Shown here: positions 18,248 to 34,470 of the stretch, in pieces | How positions within the stretch are numbered: position 1 is the first letter of the stretch | Layout of the letters: every line of letters begins with the position of its first letter | Source: Aeromonas tecta | GTDB taxonomy: Bacteria > Pseudomonadota > Gammaproteobacteria > Enterobacterales > Aeromonadaceae | Direction: 5' to 3' | Length of the DNA stretch: 64,000 bases | Assembly (NCBI RefSeq): GCF_000820185.1 | Contig: NZ_CDCA01000020.1 | Span: 312,011-376,010, forward strand | Program-made: the position numbers and the translations under genes | Notes under the pieces: generated by a model | Seen by the model: only the letters and a program-made list of their open reading frames with translations | Told to the model about the DNA's origin: nothing | Database searches by the model: none

Positions 18248-18454
18248 TTAGCCTCCGGCGATGGCGGTAAAGAGGTGAAGTTCATCCCCCTCAACGAGAG
18301 GGGTCTCGAGCCAGCGGCTGCGGGGCAGCACGGCGCCGTTAAGGGCCACCGCCACCCCCTGGGGGGCGACGGCTTGCGCCGCCAGCAGCGCGGCCACGCT
18401 GGCGCCCTCTTCCGTTGTCAGGGGCAGCACCTTATCGTTCAATCGAATATTCAT
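18248..18454 (-). CDS. thiS: Sulfur carrier protein ThiS
   Basis: A 68-residue ubiquitin-fold carrier whose C-terminal glycine is adenylated by ThiF and converted to a thiocarboxylate, the sulfur donor for ThiG. The protein ends with the required Gly-Gly (AIAGG). It starts at the ATG overlapping the thiF stop by four bases; the longer frame to 18535 lies within thiF. Confidence 0.95.
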   Translation of the reverse strand: MNIRLNDKVLPLTTEEGASVAALLAAQAVAPQGVAVALNGAVLPRSRWLETPLVEGDELHLFTAIAGG

Positions 18455-19228
18455 GGGCAATCCTTGTTGGCGCTGCCGTGGCCATTGCCACAAACAGAGC
18501 AGGCGGGATCCGCGGGCAGGCGTAGGCTCTGCCACTCGTGGGTCAGGGCATCGAAGCGGCGCAAGGTGCCCGCCACCGGGCTCTCACGGCCGAGCAGCAG
18601 CTTGATGGCCTCCAACGCCTGCAGGGAGCCCATCACGCCCACCAGAGGGCCTGTGACGCCGCTGCTTTGGCAGCTCTCTCTTATTTCGGTATCCGCCGGG
18701 TAGAGGCAGGCGTAGCAGGCGTGCTCAGGCGCGCTTCGCACCATCAGCTGCCCCTGCCAGCCAACCGCGGCGGCGGAGACCCAGGGCTTGCCCTGGCCTA
18801 CGCAGGCGGCGTTGATGGCGTGGCGAGTGGAGAGGTTGTCGCAGCAGTCGATCACCAGATCCACCTCGGCCACAAACTCCGGCAGGCTTGCCTCATCGAG
18901 GCGCTGGTTGATGGCGATCAGCTCCACCAGCGGGTTATGGGCCGCCAACCGTTCCCGGGCCAGTTCGGCCTTGGAGCGGCGCAGATCCTCCCCCGTGTAG
19001 AGAAACTGGCGCGGCAGATTGCTGGAATCCACCACGTCGCCATCGGCGAGCCAGAGCGTGCCTACCCCAGCCCCGGCGAGATAGAGCGCCAGCGGCGAGC
19101 CTAAGCCACCGAGGCCGACAATGAGCACCGACTTCTCTTTCAGCCGCGCCTGTCCCGCCTCCCCGATCTCGGCCAGCATCAGCTGACGGCCATATCTCAG
19201 ATACTCTTCGTCACTCAGAGACGCCTCG

Positions 19229-19239
<11 letters not shown>
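18451..19239 (-). CDS. thiF: ThiS adenylyltransferase
   Basis: A 262-residue E1-like enzyme that adenylates the ThiS C-terminus. The nucleotide-binding GLGGLGSP loop is near residues 42-49, and DCCDN and the two zinc Cys pairs (CYAC and CSVC) are present. Cys184-region residues for sulfur transfer fit MoeB/ThiF enzymes. It overlaps the thiDE stop by 11 bases and thiS by four, consistent with coupled expression. A MoeB function is less likely because of the neighbours. Confidence 0.95.
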
Positions 19240-22860
<3,621 letters not shown>

Positions 22861-22869
22861 TTATGGGTA

Positions 22870-23085
22870 TTTGCTTGTCTGGAGTTCGAGGAGAAGATGA
22901 ACCAATGGGTGAGATTTGCTCTCAAGAGGGAGGGGTGCGCGCAGGCTCCCGACTCGTCCTTGTCACAACCTGAAGGTCGCCATCGAAATGGCATTCAGGC
23001 AGGGCAAGCTCCCCCTTGTGCGCCCTGACTCATCGAGGAACGGCTCCTCTTGATGAGCGGGAGAGGCTTGTACCTCTCCCCGCGC
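22870..23085 (-). promoter_or_regulatory. Expression platform between riboswitch and thiC
   Basis: The leader contains two hairpins: GGGAGAGG/CCTCTCCC (23061-23082) and CTCATCAAGAGG/CCTCGATGAG just after it. There is no long T-run next to thiC, so control may be translational or by Rho. No gene is seen here. Confidence 0.45.
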
Positions 23086-23103
23086 GGCAACCCACTGGTT
23101 ACC

Positions 23104-23200
23104 CTTGTTTCCCTTCGCAGGTTCTAGCCTGATCAGGTTCCACGGATCCCGAATTAACGGTCTCAGCTTCGCGTCGTTCGACGGTCAGCACTCCGACAAG
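23104..23200 (-). ncRNA. TPP riboswitch (THI element) of the thiamine operon
   Basis: Read on the minus strand this holds the conserved aptamer pieces in order: GGAGTGC, GCTGAGA, the central stem, then ACCTGATC and AACCTGCGAAGGGAA. The closing stem P1 is CTTGT with ACAAG. It lies about 270 bases before thiC, so thiamine pyrophosphate binding should reduce expression of all six genes. Confidence 0.96.
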
Positions 23201-23441
23201 ATGGCGCCAGTATAAGTGGGGTTTCGTAAAGTACAAGCCATTAACACCGCCGACCGGTGACAAGGCTTGGCCAGGATGCTGAGCTGACGGGTGAAGGCGA
23301 GGGTTGAATAAGCCAGCCCCGTTTCAGACCAGCGAACAGGGCGGTTGACTCGCGGCCGGCATTGGTAACGCACTCAGGACACGGCCGGACAAGCCAACCA
23401 CAGGCAGATAAAATCGCTAAAAAATAGATATTTAACAAACA

Positions 23442-23465
23442 AAAACCGGGCAAAAGCCCGGTTTT
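23442..23465 (-). terminator. Intrinsic terminator of aerA
   Basis: AAACCGGGC-AAAA-GCCCGGTTT is followed by T-rich sequence on the minus strand, 26 bases after the aerolysin stop codon. Confidence 0.85.
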
Positions 23466-23490
23466 GTATACTGTTTTGACTGCCACTGGT

Positions 23491-24954
23491 TCACTTGCCG
23501 GCGGCGGGTTCTACCTTGAACTCGACATTGCCAAACCCGGCTTGAGCCAGTTCATCCGTGTCGAGGGCAACGCCGGTGAGCGCTACCGCATCACTGTTCG
23601 CTCTGCGCAGCGCCATGACCTTCTGCGCTTTCGGCTGACCGATCTCTATGTCGCCTGCGAACTGGCTCTCGGCATAGAAATCACCGGAGACGGTGGAGCG
23701 AACCGGCCGCAATACTTGCCCAAGTAAAGATTGCATGTTCGCCAAGCCATGCTGGCTGATGGTCCAGTTCCAGTCCCACCACTTCACTTCACCCGGGATG
23801 TAACGCTTGCTCCACTGGTAGTTGATGCTGCTGGCATTGTCACGGAAAGGACCGATAGCGAAGGTATGGGCCTTGGTCGGACGATCCCCTGGATGGGTAT
23901 GCCAGGCATTGCCACCCCAGCGCAGGAAGCCGTTCAGGGTCAGGTCATAATTAATATCCGCTTTGAATTCATACGGATAAGAGACATTGGCCTTATACAA
24001 TGCAACCCGGACCGGTACACTGGAATGGGGCGGCACAGTCGGGCGAGCTTCTATTGATACCGTTTCGGTTGCTGAGCCCCCTTCTTGACGAGCCCAGGTC
24101 TGGCTGGACGATATTTCCACCGAGTATTCGGTGCTGGATACCTGAGGGATTTGGAAGGTTTTCTTGATCCCCACCTTCTCACTCAAGCCATAGGTATCGG
24201 TCTTGGACCAGTTGGTCGCCTTGTCGTACTTGAGAGTCACCACCACCTGCTGGGGCAGGTCGGTATAGTTGGTCGCCGTGGCTGTGATGGTCTTGACCAG
24301 CTGCTTGCCGCTTTCAGTCACCAAGCCGTGGCTGAATGAACCCGGATCCAGGGTGTAGGAGAAGTTGCTCACCTTGATGGAGGTCTTCTCGCCACAGCGA
24401 TAACCACTGCAGCCCCCCCCATTATTTCCCTGGATGAGCCAGCCATCACTGACGCGAGTGATATCCATATCTTCACCCACATATTGGCTATGATCGCCAC
24501 CGACCCAGGCATAACCCAAATTATGGGCAAGATAGCTGACCGGCCTGATGAAATAATCATTGTCATGGACCATACGCCATTGCACATCGATCTCATCACC
24601 AGCCGGAATATTCCATGCAGATAAAACAGGTATTTCTCCTGTTATCGGTTTCTTGGGATAACACCAGGTATCGCTCGCGCTACCTTGCTTTATTTCACCA
24701 CTATAACCTGAGCCCATGATGACCCAGTTATCAGCCAGGCCGGTGATCTGCCATTGCCCCATCTTGCTGACTATATCGCTGCGGATACTCATGGCCTCAT
24801 TACGCGTCAGGGCGCGATAATCATCACCACAGCGCTGGCTACCAAGGCTGAAGTACTTCAGCTGGTCTGGATAGATGGGCTCTGCCCCATAGGCCTGGCT
24901 CATCAGCAGCGTCGAAATGGTCAACGCCAGACCGGTTATTTTTAGTTTATCCAT
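23491..24954 (-). CDS. aerA: Proaerolysin, pore-forming toxin
   Basis: A 487-residue secreted beta-pore-forming toxin that binds GPI-anchored glycoproteins, heptamerises and opens a channel. A signal peptide of about 23 residues ends QAYG before AEPIYPDQ, the aerolysin mature start. Landmarks are intact: the cysteine pairs (QRC, TWCYP, GGCSGYRC), NHSQYVGED-like GGDHSQYVGEDMD, the receptor-side RWGGNAW.THP, EVKWWDWNWT, and the barrel hairpin region around KTFQIPQ...SQTWARQ. The activation loop differs: LRRAN replaces the KVRRAR of A. hydrophila, so the furin consensus is not evident. The upstream extension is ignored, because GGGGGAG precedes this ATG. Confidence 0.97.
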   Translation of the reverse strand: MDKLKITGLALTISTLLMSQAYGAEPIYPDQLKYFSLGSQRCGDDYRALTRNEAMSIRSDIVSKMGQWQITGLADNWVIMGSGYSGEIKQGSASDTWCYPKKPITGEIPVLSAWNIPAGDEIDVQWRMVHDNDYFIRPVSYLAHNLGYAWVGGDHSQYVGEDMDITRVSDGWLIQGNNGGGCSGYRCGEKTSIKVSNFSYTLDPGSFSHGLVTESGKQLVKTITATATNYTDLPQQVVVTLKYDKATNWSKTDTYGLSEKVGIKKTFQIPQVSSTEYSVEISSSQTWARQEGGSATETVSIEARPTVPPHSSVPVRVALYKANVSYPYEFKADINYDLTLNGFLRWGGNAWHTHPGDRPTKAHTFAIGPFRDNASSINYQWSKRYIPGEVKWWDWNWTISQHGLANMQSLLGQVLRPVRSTVSGDFYAESQFAGDIEIGQPKAQKVMALRRANSDAVALTGVALDTDELAQAGFGNVEFKVEPAAGK

Positions 24955-25085
24955 AGCTCCCCCGATATTGTAGGTATTGGCATGCGAATGATATTTATCT
25001 CGTTGCATGCAAGGGGACAGTATCAGCCAAAAAGAGCCTGGATTGCGATCGAGTCCACACTTTAATTATTAACAGCAGACCTGAC

Positions 25086-25103
25086 ACCAATTAACAAATT
25101 GGT
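25086..25103. promoter_or_regulatory. Inverted repeat in the aerA upstream region
   Basis: ACCAATT-AACA-AATTGGT is a perfect 7-bp-arm palindrome about 130 bases upstream of the aerolysin start, in a strongly AT-rich stretch. It may be an operator; no known consensus is matched. Confidence 0.4.
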
Positions 25104-25251
25104 TATCTTGTTGATGATAAATTAAATATCAGAGTCATTACTTTATTATTTAATTTGTAATTTTCGTGGTGTTAAAGTTTTTAATTATTAAATATTCAGG
25201 CCAGCACTATTCGAGCAGTTCGAATATCAGTCAGATAAGTGAGCCCTATTA

Positions 25252-25271
25252 AGACCCGCTATTCCGGGTCT
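25252..25271 (-). terminator. Short terminator overlapping a stop codon
   Basis: AAGACCCG-gaata-GCGGGTCTT spans the stop codon of the gene ending at 25259. There is only a weak T tail. Confidence 0.4.
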
Positions 25272-25753
25272 TCTTCCGGATTGGGGATCAGCACCTCGGT
25301 CAATCGCCCGTCCTCATCACGGCTCAACACCAGTCTACGGCCCGCCTGCAGATCCGCCGGGCTGCCGTTCAACCAGCGGGTCTCCGTATCGAACACCAGC
25401 ACCCCCAGCTCCTGCAGCAACAATGCCTGCCCCGCCACGGCGAGCAGCCTGTCTTCCGCCCGCAGCCACTGGTTGCTCTGGGCCAGGGTCGGGGCCGAGG
25501 CAATCACCTGGATCTGCTCGGCGACGCCATGGCGACTGTGGATGGCGAGCCGCATGCCGGGTTTCAGTGCATCTGGCCCATCGACACCGACCAGATTGGC
25601 GCTGCCAAGCTCCAGCTCAGCTCCTTGAAATTGCAGATAAATGCCGTCGTTTTGCTCCAGCTCCACCAGCCAGAGTTCTTGCTCGGCAGCCAGAACGCAA
25701 AACGGTAACGCCAACAGGATCAATGTGCTTCGAGTCATGACAAGCAGGCCCAT
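25259..25753 (-). CDS. Exported DUF5666-like protein
   Basis: A 164-residue protein with an N-terminal signal sequence ending VLAAEQ, so probably periplasmic. Its C-terminal part (VFDTETRWLNG..ADLQAGRRLVL) fits the repeating beta pattern of DUF5666 domains and aligns with the same region of the gene at 25827. The function is unknown. The ATG at 25753 has a GAGG site; a downstream ATG at 25738 is also possible. It lies 73 bases after the next gene on the same strand, so co-transcription is likely. Confidence 0.7.
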   Translation of the reverse strand: MGLLVMTRSTLILLALPFCVLAAEQELWLVELEQNDGIYLQFQGAELELGSANLVGVDGPDALKPGMRLAIHSRHGVAEQIQVIASAPTLAQSNQWLRAEDRLLAVAGQALLLQELGVLVFDTETRWLNGSPADLQAGRRLVLSRDEDGRLTEVLIPNPEEDPE

Positions 25754-25826
25754 GGTCAACCTCGCGATGAGGTTTAACTATGGGCCTGAATGGGCACTTT
25801 TTCCGCCTTGTGGAGGGATCCGCGTC

Positions 25827-26243
25827 TCAATCATCCTCACGGCAGCGACTCAGCCGCATGCCGTCAAACTTGCATTCGAGCTCCAGCCAGCGCCCTTCGA
25901 AGGGGGCTAGGCTGTCATCCGAGGTGACGTAGCCCCAAACCCGCCCATCGACCACGGGCCCTTCCAGCTCCATCTGGTCTTTCTCTTCCAGTGCTTCCAC
26001 CTCGCGGATCAGCCGTTGCTCCCCCTGCACTATCCCTTCCAGATCGACCCAGCTGCCGCCCAGATCATCCTCGCTCAGCCCATCCTTGAAGCGGGTTTGT
26101 TCATCGATAACGAAGGGAATGCCGTTGACCATCAACTGGCCCAATTGCCAGGTGGTGCGGCCGGTCAGTTTGAACTCGGCCGACTGCACAGTGCCAAATG
26201 GCAGCAATATGAGCAGCAGGAGAGCGCAGAGAGACTTCTTCAT
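25827..26243 (-). CDS. Small exported DUF5666-like protein
   Basis: A 138-residue protein with a clear signal peptide (MKKSLCALLLLILLPFGTVQSA). The mature part is acidic and contains FVIDEQTRFKDGLSEDDLGGSWVDLEG, the DUF5666-type beta motif also seen in its neighbour. Three cysteines include a close C-terminal pair (ECKF, SRCRE). Divergent from a two-component system across 90 bases, so likely controlled by it. The biochemical function is unknown. Confidence 0.7.
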   Translation of the reverse strand: MKKSLCALLLLILLPFGTVQSAEFKLTGRTTWQLGQLMVNGIPFVIDEQTRFKDGLSEDDLGGSWVDLEGIVQGEQRLIREVEALEEKDQMELEGPVVDGRVWGYVTSDDSLAPFEGRWLELECKFDGMRLSRCREDD

Positions 26244-26333
26244 CAGGGATCCTCGGGGTTACACTGACGCACAGCGTGGCTTATTTGATGTGAAATAGCC
26301 GTGAAATAGCGGTCGAGACCGGGAGATCAGAGC

Positions 26334-27026
26334 ATGAAAATACTGGTGGTGGAAGACAATCCCCAGGTAGCAGAGACCATCATGGATTATCTGGAGCTGG
26401 CGGGACACCGGCTGGATTGTGCCTATCACGGTCAGGCCGCCCTGCAACTGCTGGCCGAGCAACGCTTCGACGTCATCATCATGGATGTGATGATGCCACG
26501 GCTCGATGGGCTGAGCACGGTCGAGCGACTGCGGGCCGAAGGCATAGCGACGCCGGTGCTGTTTCTCACCGCTCGCGACAGCCTGGACGACAAGCTGGCC
26601 GGTTTTCGTGCCGGCGGTGACGACTATCTGGTCAAGCCGTTCGCCATGGAGGAGCTGGAAGTCCGGCTGCAGGCCCTCTCCCTGCGTGGTCCCCGTGGCG
26701 ATCTGGGGCCCCTCAGCTATGGCGAGCTGGAGGTGGATCCCGCCAGCGGCCGTGCCAAACGGGCCGGCGTGGAGCTCAAACTCGGCAAGATCCCGTTTCA
26801 GATCCTGACCCTGCTGGTGAAGCGTGCCCCCCAGCTAGTGACGCGCCAGGAGGTGCTCGATACCGTCTGGGGGGATGAAGAACCCGACTCCGATGCCCTG
26901 CGCAGTCACATCTATGCCCTGCGCAACGCCCTCGACAAGCCCTTCTCCAGCCCCATGCTGGAGACCCTGCACGGCCAGGGTTACCGGCTGACGAAGCATG
27001 AGAGCGAGCACGCCAATGACCGCTAA
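26334..27026 (+). CDS. OmpR/PhoB-family response regulator
   Basis: A 230-residue regulator. The receiver domain holds the acidic pair Glu7-Asp8, the phospho-acceptor Asp51 (IIMDVMMP) and the LVKPF lysine near residue 101. The C-terminal winged helix ends with the HGQGYRL wing typical of OmpR proteins. The kinase gene follows 15 bases later. The divergent pair of exported proteins is the most likely target, judged from position only. Confidence 0.93.
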   Translation: MKILVVEDNPQVAETIMDYLELAGHRLDCAYHGQAALQLLAEQRFDVIIMDVMMPRLDGLSTVERLRAEGIATPVLFLTARDSLDDKLAGFRAGGDDYLVKPFAMEELEVRLQALSLRGPRGDLGPLSYGELEVDPASGRAKRAGVELKLGKIPFQILTLLVKRAPQLVTRQEVLDTVWGDEEPDSDALRSHIYALRNALDKPFSSPMLETLHGQGYRLTKHESEHANDR

Positions 27027-27041
27027 CGAGCGACTGATGTC

Positions 27042-28289
27042 ATGAGTCTGCCCAGTCTGCGCCGCCGGCTGATCCTGGCGCTGGGGGGGGCCGGGCTGCT
27101 GCTGCTGGTGATCCTCAGCCTGCTGATGGTGGTGGCCGAGAACAAGATAGAAGAGCTCAGCCTGCGTCACTGGCTGGAGGCCGAAGTCACCCGCTACAAC
27201 GATGACTGGCTGCGACTGGGCCCGGCGGCGCCCGCCCCCAGCCCGCGCCAGTTCTCCAGCTACTGGACCCAGGCCGGCCGGCTGCCCGCCTGGCTCAAGC
27301 CCTTCCAGAGCCCGGGTTTCTTCGAGCATCAGCTCGGCAAGGAGGACAAGCACTTCCTGGTGCGGCCTCATCCCTCCGGCCAGGGGTTGCTCTATCTGGT
27401 CTTCAACGATGACGCCGACGACTATCTGGATCCTTACGAAGACAAGTTGCACCTGGTCACCCGGCTGATCGGGCTAGCCTTGCTGCTGGGCTGCATCGGC
27501 TTTGGGATCTGGCTGGTGCGCCACATCACCAGGCCGCTGGAGCGACTGCGCCAGCGGGTCGCCCACCTCACCCCGGATCAGGCGGATTTCGTGCCAGACG
27601 CCCCCTGGCAGGAGCTGCGGGAGATCGAGCTGGCGCTGCTGGCGGGCAAGCATGAGGTGGCCGCCGTGTTCGCTCGCGAGCAGGAGTTCAGCCGCTTCGC
27701 GAGCCACGAACTGCGCACCCCCAACATGGTGATCCAGGGCTCGGCGGCCCTGCTCGGCAAGGTGACTGACTTGCCCGCCCCCGCCGCCCGGGCGACCAGT
27801 CGCATTCGCGCCGCCAGCGATGAGATGGCGCTGCTCACCGAGACCTTCCTGCTGCTGGGTCGCAAGGAGGCGGTAGAGCGGCCAGCACAACAGGTGGCCC
27901 CACTGATCCAGCAAGAGCTGGCGCGCCTCGCGCCCCTGTTGCAGCGCGAGAGCCTGGACATCCGGCTCAGCCTCGATGAGCAGAGTGAGGTACAGGCCCC
28001 GCTCTCCCTGCTCTCCATCGCACTGGGCAATCTGCTCAAGAATGCGCTTAGCTACGCCGATGGCCATATCGAGATAGTGCTGACGGGGCAGGCCCTCACC
28101 ATCAGCAACCCCACCGCCGCAGCGCCGGATCAGATCCTCGGCTATGGCTGTGGCCTGACCATCATCCAGCGTATCTGCGAGAAGCTGGGCTGGCAGATCA
28201 GCACCCGGCTGGAAGAGGGGGTCTTTAGCGCCAGGCTGGCGATGGGTCAGGGAGCTGTCATTGACGACGGTTCATCCCAGGTTGAGTGA
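27042..28289 (+). CDS. Sensor histidine kinase
   Basis: A 415-residue inner-membrane kinase for the adjacent regulator. Two transmembrane helices (about 10-32 and 140-160) flank a periplasmic sensor of about 105 residues, followed by a HAMP-like linker. The H-box reads FASHELRTPNMVIQGS, with the catalytic His, and NLLKNALSYA and GYGCGLTII form the ATP-binding N and G boxes. The H-box lacks the usual LT/LN after the proline. The short N-box to C-terminus distance matches the small kinases of this group. The signal is unknown. Confidence 0.9.
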   Translation: MSLPSLRRRLILALGGAGLLLLVILSLLMVVAENKIEELSLRHWLEAEVTRYNDDWLRLGPAAPAPSPRQFSSYWTQAGRLPAWLKPFQSPGFFEHQLGKEDKHFLVRPHPSGQGLLYLVFNDDADDYLDPYEDKLHLVTRLIGLALLLGCIGFGIWLVRHITRPLERLRQRVAHLTPDQADFVPDAPWQELREIELALLAGKHEVAAVFAREQEFSRFASHELRTPNMVIQGSAALLGKVTDLPAPAARATSRIRAASDEMALLTETFLLLGRKEAVERPAQQVAPLIQQELARLAPLLQRESLDIRLSLDEQSEVQAPLSLLSIALGNLLKNALSYADGHIEIVLTGQALTISNPTAAAPDQILGYGCGLTIIQRICEKLGWQISTRLEEGVFSARLAMGQGAVIDDGSSQVE

Positions 28290-28318
28290 TTGCTCGTAAC
28301 CTGCTAGCCCCCTCATCC

Positions 28319-28350
28319 CCGACCCTTCTCCCACGAGGGGAGAAGGGGGA
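28319..28350. repeat. Dispersed palindromic repeat
   Basis: CCCTTCTCCC...GGGAGAAGGG, preceded by CCTCATCCCCGA. It is the same family as the palindrome inside thiH and lies between the kinase stop and rimK. Confidence 0.7.
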
Positions 28351-28383
28351 CGAAATGACCAAACTTGCAAGCAAGCCAGAAAC

Positions 28384-28411
28384 GACAAGGCGCCCGAGGG
28401 CGCCTTGTCTG
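28384..28411 (-). terminator. Terminator of rimK
   Basis: GACAAGGCGCCC-GAG-GGCGCCTTGTC lies 26 bases after the rimK stop codon. The T tail is short. Confidence 0.65.
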
Positions 28412-28436
28412 TTCCAACCATCCCGGATTACCGGAT

Positions 28437-29333
28437 TTACTCTGCCGGCTTGTGCTTGCGGCTCGCCTTGAGTTCCAGAAAATCGATGATCTTGCCCGCA
28501 ACATCCTTGCCGGAGGCGGCTTCCACCCCTTGCAGGCCGGGGGAGGAGTTCACCTCCAGCACCAGCGGGCCGCGGGCAGAACGCAGTATATCCACCCCGG
28601 CCACGTCCAGCCCCATGATCTTGGCGGCCTGCACCGCGGTCGCCCGCTCTTCCGGGCTTATCTTGATCGCCTCGGCGGTGCCGCCACGGTGCAGGTTGGA
28701 GCGAAACTCCCCGGGCTGGGCCTGACGGCGCATGGCAGCAACTACCTTGCCGTTGACCACCAGGCAGCGGATGTCGGCGCCGTTGGCCTCGCGGATATAC
28801 TCCTGCACCAGAATGTTGTTGTTGGTCTGAATGAAGGCTTCGATCACGCTCTCGGCGGCCTTCTGGGTCTCGCACAACACCACGCCTATGCCCTGGGTGC
28901 CTTCCAGCAGCTTCACCACCAGGGGCGCACCGCCCACCATAGTGATGAGATCCGGCACGTCGTGGGTGCTGTGGGCATAACCGGTGATGGGCAGGCCGAT
29001 GCCGTGGCGCGACAGCAACTGCATGGCGCGCAGCTTGTCACGGGAGCGGGAGATGGCCACCGAGCTGTTCAGCGCCATGGTATTCATCATCTCGAACTGA
29101 CGCAGCACGGCGGTACCGTAGAAGGTGATGCTGGCGCCAATGCGCGGGATCACGGCGTCATAGTTCTCAAGCTCCCGCCCTTCGTAATGAATCGAGGGAT
29201 TGTGGGAGGCGATGTTCATGTAGCAGCGCAGGGTGTCGAGCACCTCGACCTGATGACCACGAGCCCGAGCCACCTCGACCAGACGGCGGGTGGAATAGTT
29301 GTTGGGCTCGCGGGATAAAATGGCAATATTCAT
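28437..29333 (-). CDS. rimK: Ribosomal protein S6--L-glutamate ligase
   Basis: A 298-residue ATP-grasp enzyme that adds glutamates to the C-terminus of ribosomal protein S6. The ATP-grasp features [19 protein letters not shown] and the metal ligands in LEVNSSPGL are present. Length matches E. coli RimK. It stands alone with a terminator. A cytosolic housekeeping role is well supported. Confidence 0.96.
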   Translation of the reverse strand: MNIAILSREPNNYSTRRLVEVARARGHQVEVLDTLRCYMNIASHNPSIHYEGRELENYDAVIPRIGASITFYGTAVLRQFEMMNTMALNSSVAISRSRDKLRAMQLLSRHGIGLPITGYAHSTHDVPDLITMVGGAPLVVKLLEGTQGIGVVLCETQKAAESVIEAFIQTNNNILVQEYIREANGADIRCLVVNGKVVAAMRRQAQPGEFRSNLHRGGTAEAIKISPEERATAVQAAKIMGLDVAGVDILRSARGPLVLEVNSSPGLQGVEAASGKDVAGKIIDFLELKASRKHKPAE

Positions 29334-29480
29334 GGAAATGGCAGACCTGATAATCGGACTGGAGAGTATAAGGTGCCATGAACGGCTGGCAACGCCAATC
29401 CTTTCCCCTCACCATGCGCCGTTCTGCAAGAAGGTCCCAAAACAAAGGGCAACGTTCTGCAAACGTCGGTTAAAACAGCG

Positions 29481-30545
29481 TCAATGCGGACCGCGCAGCC
29501 CCTGTTGCAGCTCAAGCAGCAGCCCTACTTCCTGCAGACGGCGGGCCGTCGCACCACTCCATCCTGCGACCGGAATCGGCACCAGCAGGGTCTGGGCGAT
29601 GCAGTGGCGATAGAGGGGCCCCTCCAGTTGCCAGCGCTGTACTAGGCCATTCTCATGATGGTGCAGCCAGGCCTGATTGCCGCTGCGCAGCAGCTCGAGA
29701 CGACGACTATCCTTGAGCCGCAGGCAGAGTCCCTTCTTTTCCACCCCGGGCCCCGCGTACTTGTCGAGCCAGAGCGTCAGCGGTACTCCGGCGGCCGCGC
29801 CGCGCAGGCAGGCACGCCCCTCGGCGGTGCTCAAGTCCCCAAGCGTTATGGGCTGACCCAGCCGATCGCAGACGCCCTCGGCCACCAGATGCAGACTGTC
29901 GTCGCCACCGAGGGCCACCAGCAGCTCGCGGATCATCGCCAGCACATGGGTGCCTATGTCGAGAATGACGCCATCCGGGTGATGAAAGGTCCGTTGATCC
30001 GGCTCGCCGGTCGCGAAGTTGAGAGCAAAGGGATGACCCTCTGCATCGATGCCGCAGGGCTCCAGCAGGAAGCCCTCCACTTCAGCCACGTCCAGAATGG
30101 TCGCGGGTCGAACCTGCGCCTCGTCCGTTAGCAGCTGCCAGCTGGCATCCAATCCGTCGCCAAGAAGTTGCTGCACGGCGCTGCGCGCCATCCAGTGATC
30201 CAGCGCCAGCACCCGAACCGCCATCTGGGGGTCGGCCAATAGCGCCTGCAAGCGGTCGTGCTGGACCAGGCTGGCCACCACGGGTTTCTCCACCAAAATC
30301 AACGGCACCGCGCTTGCCAACGCCTGCTCCAGCACCGGCAGGTGCAGCAGAGAAGGGGTGGCAATGACCAGCCTGTCCAGCGGCAGGGCCAGCAGGGCTT
30401 CCAGACTCTGAGCCTGGGTTACCCCCGGCAGCGTCTGCACCGGGTCAAAGCCCCATATTTCAGCATCTTTCGCCAATGCGGCGAGCGCAGGCAGATAGGC
30501 CGTCTGTACCACGGCCCCCAGACCGACGAATCCAATCTTCATCAC
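29481..30545 (-). CDS. Gfo/Idh/MocA-family oxidoreductase
   Basis: A 354-residue NAD(P)-dependent oxidoreductase. An N-terminal Rossmann fold begins IGFVGLGAV and the family's EKP motif (VEKPVV) follows near residue 100. A C-terminal alpha/beta domain contains the DIGTHVL motif, with the histidine used in catalysis by many members. The usual substrates are sugars or inositols, but none is indicated. It lies 36 bases downstream of metH, so read-through is possible. Confidence 0.85.
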   Translation of the reverse strand: MMKIGFVGLGAVVQTAYLPALAALAKDAEIWGFDPVQTLPGVTQAQSLEALLALPLDRLVIATPSLLHLPVLEQALASAVPLILVEKPVVASLVQHDRLQALLADPQMAVRVLALDHWMARSAVQQLLGDGLDASWQLLTDEAQVRPATILDVAEVEGFLLEPCGIDAEGHPFALNFATGEPDQRTFHHPDGVILDIGTHVLAMIRELLVALGGDDSLHLVAEGVCDRLGQPITLGDLSTAEGRACLRGAAAGVPLTLWLDKYAGPGVEKKGLCLRLKDSRRLELLRSGNQAWLHHHENGLVQRWQLEGPLYRHCIAQTLLVPIPVAGWSGATARRLQEVGLLLELQQGLRGPH

Positions 30546-30581
30546 TACCTCGATTCAGGGTCAGCCAGTCGGCTCACCCGT

Positions 30582-34265
<3,684 letters not shown>

Positions 34266-34470
34266 CGCTCGTTCCTCTTACATCCATGCAACTGCGCGAA
34301 GCCCATCCTAGCAGCAAACAAATCAAATGGAAATCTAGCCGTCTATCTGTCCGTGATGGTGATTAAATATAACCATAAATAGGTAATGAGTGCACCCGAA
34401 GCGGGGAGTACCCTATGCCCGTCCTTCATCGGGATACGTGCTTGCTGTATTACAAAAGAGAAAAATAACT

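Noticed and set aside
34336..34352. Possible MetJ box pair (AGCCGTCT then ATCTGTCC) upstream of metH
   Set aside because: Only the first octamer resembles AGACGTCT; the second matches poorly and MetJ usually needs two or more good boxes.
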